Assembly (NCBI GenBank): GCA_900556345.1
Contig: USOM01000038.1
Location: 1 to 7,427, forward strand
DNA length: 7,427 nt
DNA from: an uncultured Clostridium sp.
Lineage (GTDB): Bacteria > Bacillota > Clostridia > TANB77 > CAG-508
Reading direction: 5' to 3'
Shown here: piece after piece, positions 5,446 through 7,427 of the stretch
How the letters are laid out: each line of letters begins with the position of its first letter
Position numbering within the stretch: the first letter of the stretch is position 1
Notes under the pieces: generated by a model
What the model was told of the DNA's origin: nothing
Seen by the model: only the letters and a program-made list of their open reading frames with translations
Databases searched by the model: none
Translations under genes and position numbers: made by a program

Positions 5446-5778
5446 TTATTTACTGTTTAATATTGAATCTTCTTCAGATTTCATTTTTATTTTCATTTTT
5501 AATGATGCAATATGTGGCAAACTTAAAAATCCATTTATTGGTGTGAATACCAATACTGCTATTTTTCTTACTTGCCCTATCATTTCTGCTTTTGGATATG
5601 TTATTCCTATTTTTGATATTGCAAAATATATTAGTGTTACAATTGCAACAACTGCTATTCCAACTATAATATAAATAATTCGTTCTGATGTTTCCTCAAA
5701 TTCTTTTGTATTATTCCATGTCCAAAATATTAAAACTGCAAATAATAGTGCTATTATTAAATATATTAATATGTTCAT
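5446..5778 (-). CDS. Small membrane protein of unknown function (110 aa)
   Basis: I do not recognise this family. The protein has a hydrophobic N-terminal helix (about 2-20), an acidic loop (KEFEETSER, 25-33), a second clear membrane helix (about 34-56), a less hydrophobic third stretch (about 70-90, with VRKIAVLVFTPINGFLSLP) and a charged tail rich in Lys then Glu/Asp. Two or three membrane passes are likely. It is not convincingly YggT/YlmG, the small membrane protein usually near sepF. The ATG at 5778 has a GGAG ribosome binding site 6 bases upstream, and coding is supported by close packing: 39 bases after ftsH and 9 bases before miaA with no terminator on either side. The position suggests co-transcription with ftsH and miaA, but says little about function; a substrate or partner of FtsH is only a guess. 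Confidence 0.8.
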   Translation of the reverse strand: MNILIYLIIALLFAVLIFWTWNNTKEFEETSERIIYIIVGIAVVAIVTLIYFAISKIGITYPKAEMIGQVRKIAVLVFTPINGFLSLPHIASLKMKIKMKSEEDSILNSK

Positions 5779-5817
5779 TTTTTCTCCAATTTCTAATCAA
5801 TTATTTTATCAAATCTT

Positions 5818-7427
5818 CTATTCTTCTCCCTCAAAAAACTTTTTGAAAGTCTCCTCATTAATTTTCTCATTAGCCAAAAGCTCCTCAGCAACGGCATCTA
5901 ATTTATCTAGATGCTGTCTCAAAATAATTTGGGCATCATTATAAGCTGTATCAATTAATTTTTTAACTTCCTCACCAATTTTATCTCCCATCTCTTTACC
6001 AAACATATCAAGTTCATACTCACCATTCTCATTTTTTAAAGAAATTGGTCCAATAAAATCATTCATACCATATTTAACAATCATATCTTTAGCAATAGTT
6101 GTTGCAACTTCGATGTCATTGCTTGCTCCTGTTGAAATGTCATCTAAAGCAACTCTTTCAGCAGCTCTACCTCCAAGTAATGCAATTAATTTTTCTTCCA
6201 TTTCAGTTTTAGAAATATATGACTTATCTTCATCTGTTTTATACATTGTATAGCCACCAGCCATACCTCTAGGGATAATTGAAATTTCTTTAACTTTCTT
6301 TTGAGTAGGTAAATACCAACTAACTATTGCATGTCCTGCTTCGTGATATGCTGTTAGACGTTTATCTTTATCCGAAATAACTCTTGCTTTCTTTTCTAAG
6401 CCTACTGTTACTTTTTTTACCGCTTCCTCAATATCATCTTTTAGAATTTTTTTGTGTTCATTTTTTGTTGCAATAATTGCTGCTTCATTTAGGATATTTG
6501 CAAGTTCTGCACCTGTAAATCCTGCTGTATCTTCTGCTATACTTTCTAAAGATACGTCATCTGCTATTTTTTTATCTTTGCTATGGATTTTCAAAATTTC
6601 TTCTCTTCCTTTTTTATCAGGAGCTGGAATTGTTATTTGTCTATCAAATCTTCCAGGTCTTAGTAAAGCTTTATCTAACATTTCTGGTCTATTTGTTGCA
6701 GCTAAAACAATTATTGTTTCTTCTGATGAAAATCCATCCATTTCAACTAGCAATTGGTTTAATGTTTGATTGTTTTCAGATTCTGCTCCACTTCCATTTG
6801 TTCTTCTTGAACCTATTGCATCTATCTCATCAATAAATACTATACAAGGTGCCATTTTTCTTGCTTTGTCAAATAGTTTTCTAACTCTAGAAGCTCCAAG
6901 TCCTGCAAACATTTCTATAAATTCAGAACCACTCATTGATATAAATGGAACTCCTGCTTCTCCTGCAATTGCTTTTGCAATTAAAGTTTTTCCAGTTCCT
7001 GGTTTACCATATAATAAAACTCCTTTTGGAATTTTTGCACCCATTTCGATGAATTTTCTAGGTTCTTTTAAGAATTGTACTAATTCTACCATTTCTTCTT
7101 TTTCTTCATCAAGTCCAGCAACATCGTCAAATTTTACTTTTGTCTTTCTTTCTGTTTCATCATATACTTCTCCTCTGTCTCCTAATCCTTGCATTTTAAA
7201 TATCATTATAAATAATGCAACCATTATTATTGTTGGAAGTAGTGAAAAGAAATATGATGGAATTGTTGCAAGTATGCTTGGGCTTTTTTGGATTAGTTCT
7301 ATATCATTTCCATCAGCCACTTTGTTTTGTATCAATTCTACAAAACTTTGTGTATTAGGCACTATAGCTTTTTTTATTAATTCAGGATCTTCTTCATCAT
7401 CTTTTTTTATTAAACCTAATATTGAAC
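5818..7427 (-). CDS. ftsH: ATP-dependent zinc metalloprotease FtsH, N-terminus cut by window edge
   Basis: FtsH is a membrane-bound hexameric AAA+ protease that extracts and degrades membrane and short-lived cytosolic proteins. The frame is open to the right edge, giving about 535 residues; a GTG at 7362 lies inside it and is not a real start, since the first membrane helix and most of the extracytoplasmic domain would be missing. Numbering from that GTG: second membrane helix 31-57; Walker A GKPGTGKT 119-126; pore loop FAGLGAS 152-158; Walker B IVFIDE 174-179; second region of homology with arginine fingers R235 and R238 (ALLRPGRFD); zinc site HEAGH 340-344 with the third ligand Asp416 in TGASND. 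All catalytic residues are present. Departures from the common pattern are GKPG for GPPG, FAG for FVG, and AESENNQ for HDEREQ. It is the first visible gene of the run leading to miaA and ends with TAG. Confidence 0.97.
   Translation of the reverse strand, partial: SILGLIKKDDEEDPELIKKAIVPNTQSFVELIQNKVADGNDIELIQKSPSILATIPSYFFSLLPTIIMVALFIMIFKMQGLGDRGEVYDETERKTKVKFDDVAGLDEEKEEMVELVQFLKEPRKFIEMGAKIPKGVLLYGKPGTGKTLIAKAIAGEAGVPFISMSGSEFIEMFAGLGASRVRKLFDKARKMAPCIVFIDEIDAIGSRRTNGSGAESENNQTLNQLLVEMDGFSSEETIIVLAATNRPEMLDKALLRPGRFDRQITIPAPDKKGREEILKIHSKDKKIADDVSLESIAEDTAGFTGAELANILNEAAIIATKNEHKKILKDDIEEAVKKVTVGLEKKARVISDKDKRLTAYHEAGHAIVSWYLPTQKKVKEISIIPRGMAGGYTMYKTDEDKSYISKTEMEEKLIALLGGRAAERVALDDISTGASNDIEVATTIAKDMIVKYGMNDFIGPISLKNENGEYELDMFGKEMGDKIGEEVKKLIDTAYNDAQIILRQHLDKLDAVAEELLANEKINEETFKKFFEGEE

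Noticed and set aside
7360..7362. GTG as the start of ftsH
   Set aside because: The frame continues upstream to the window edge and starting here would remove the first membrane helix and most of the extracytoplasmic domain.

Overview
The window reads as an AT-rich, low-GC Gram-positive genome, most likely an uncultured gut-type member of the Clostridia. The reasons are the base composition, strong AGGAGG-type ribosome binding sites, the sepF/divIVA division genes, a clostridial-type prepilin signal (GITLIALVVTII) and TGA used as a stop (miaA). Every gene I can support lies on the minus strand, so transcription runs from high to low coordinates.

Right and centre (7427 to 3268): a tightly spaced run of ftsH (5' end outside the window), an unrecognised 110-aa membrane protein, miaA, and a HlyD-like membrane-anchored adaptor. 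The adaptor starts at a TTG that overlaps the miaA stop. It is split by a one-base frameshift: residues 1-256 are in one frame, and 160 further residues up to the stop at 3268 are in the next frame.

Centre-left (3268 to 2152): sepF and divIVA, a two-gene division unit with its own sigma-A-type promoter, a shared short intergenic gap and a strong terminator whose stem contains the divIVA stop codon. Immediately upstream of the sepF promoter is a compact array of four 11-bp repeats (TGTAATATT-like, one per helical turn), and the promoter spacer carries a TTACA/TGTAA palindrome with the same half-site. This is the clearest candidate regulatory structure in the window.

Left (2151 to 1): a pilin-like surface or secreted protein with its own good promoter and a C-terminal FGE-sulfatase/C-type-lectin-like domain, then a class II Fic-domain protein cut by the left edge. 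The pilin-like gene is also frameshifted: one extra base at 1817 separates the prepilin signal from the rest. Its last ~105 bases are richer in G+C than the surroundings, encode the kind of GG(S/C)-to-GFR segment that is variable in diversity-generating-retroelement (DGR) targets, and are followed 33 bp downstream by a hairpin with a GAAA tetraloop. No reverse transcriptase or template repeat is in the window, so a DGR link is only a hypothesis.

Together the ftsH-to-divIVA part looks like core envelope, division and tRNA-modification functions, while the left third looks accessory. Two independent one-base insertions in 7.4 kb raise the question of sequencing or assembly error.
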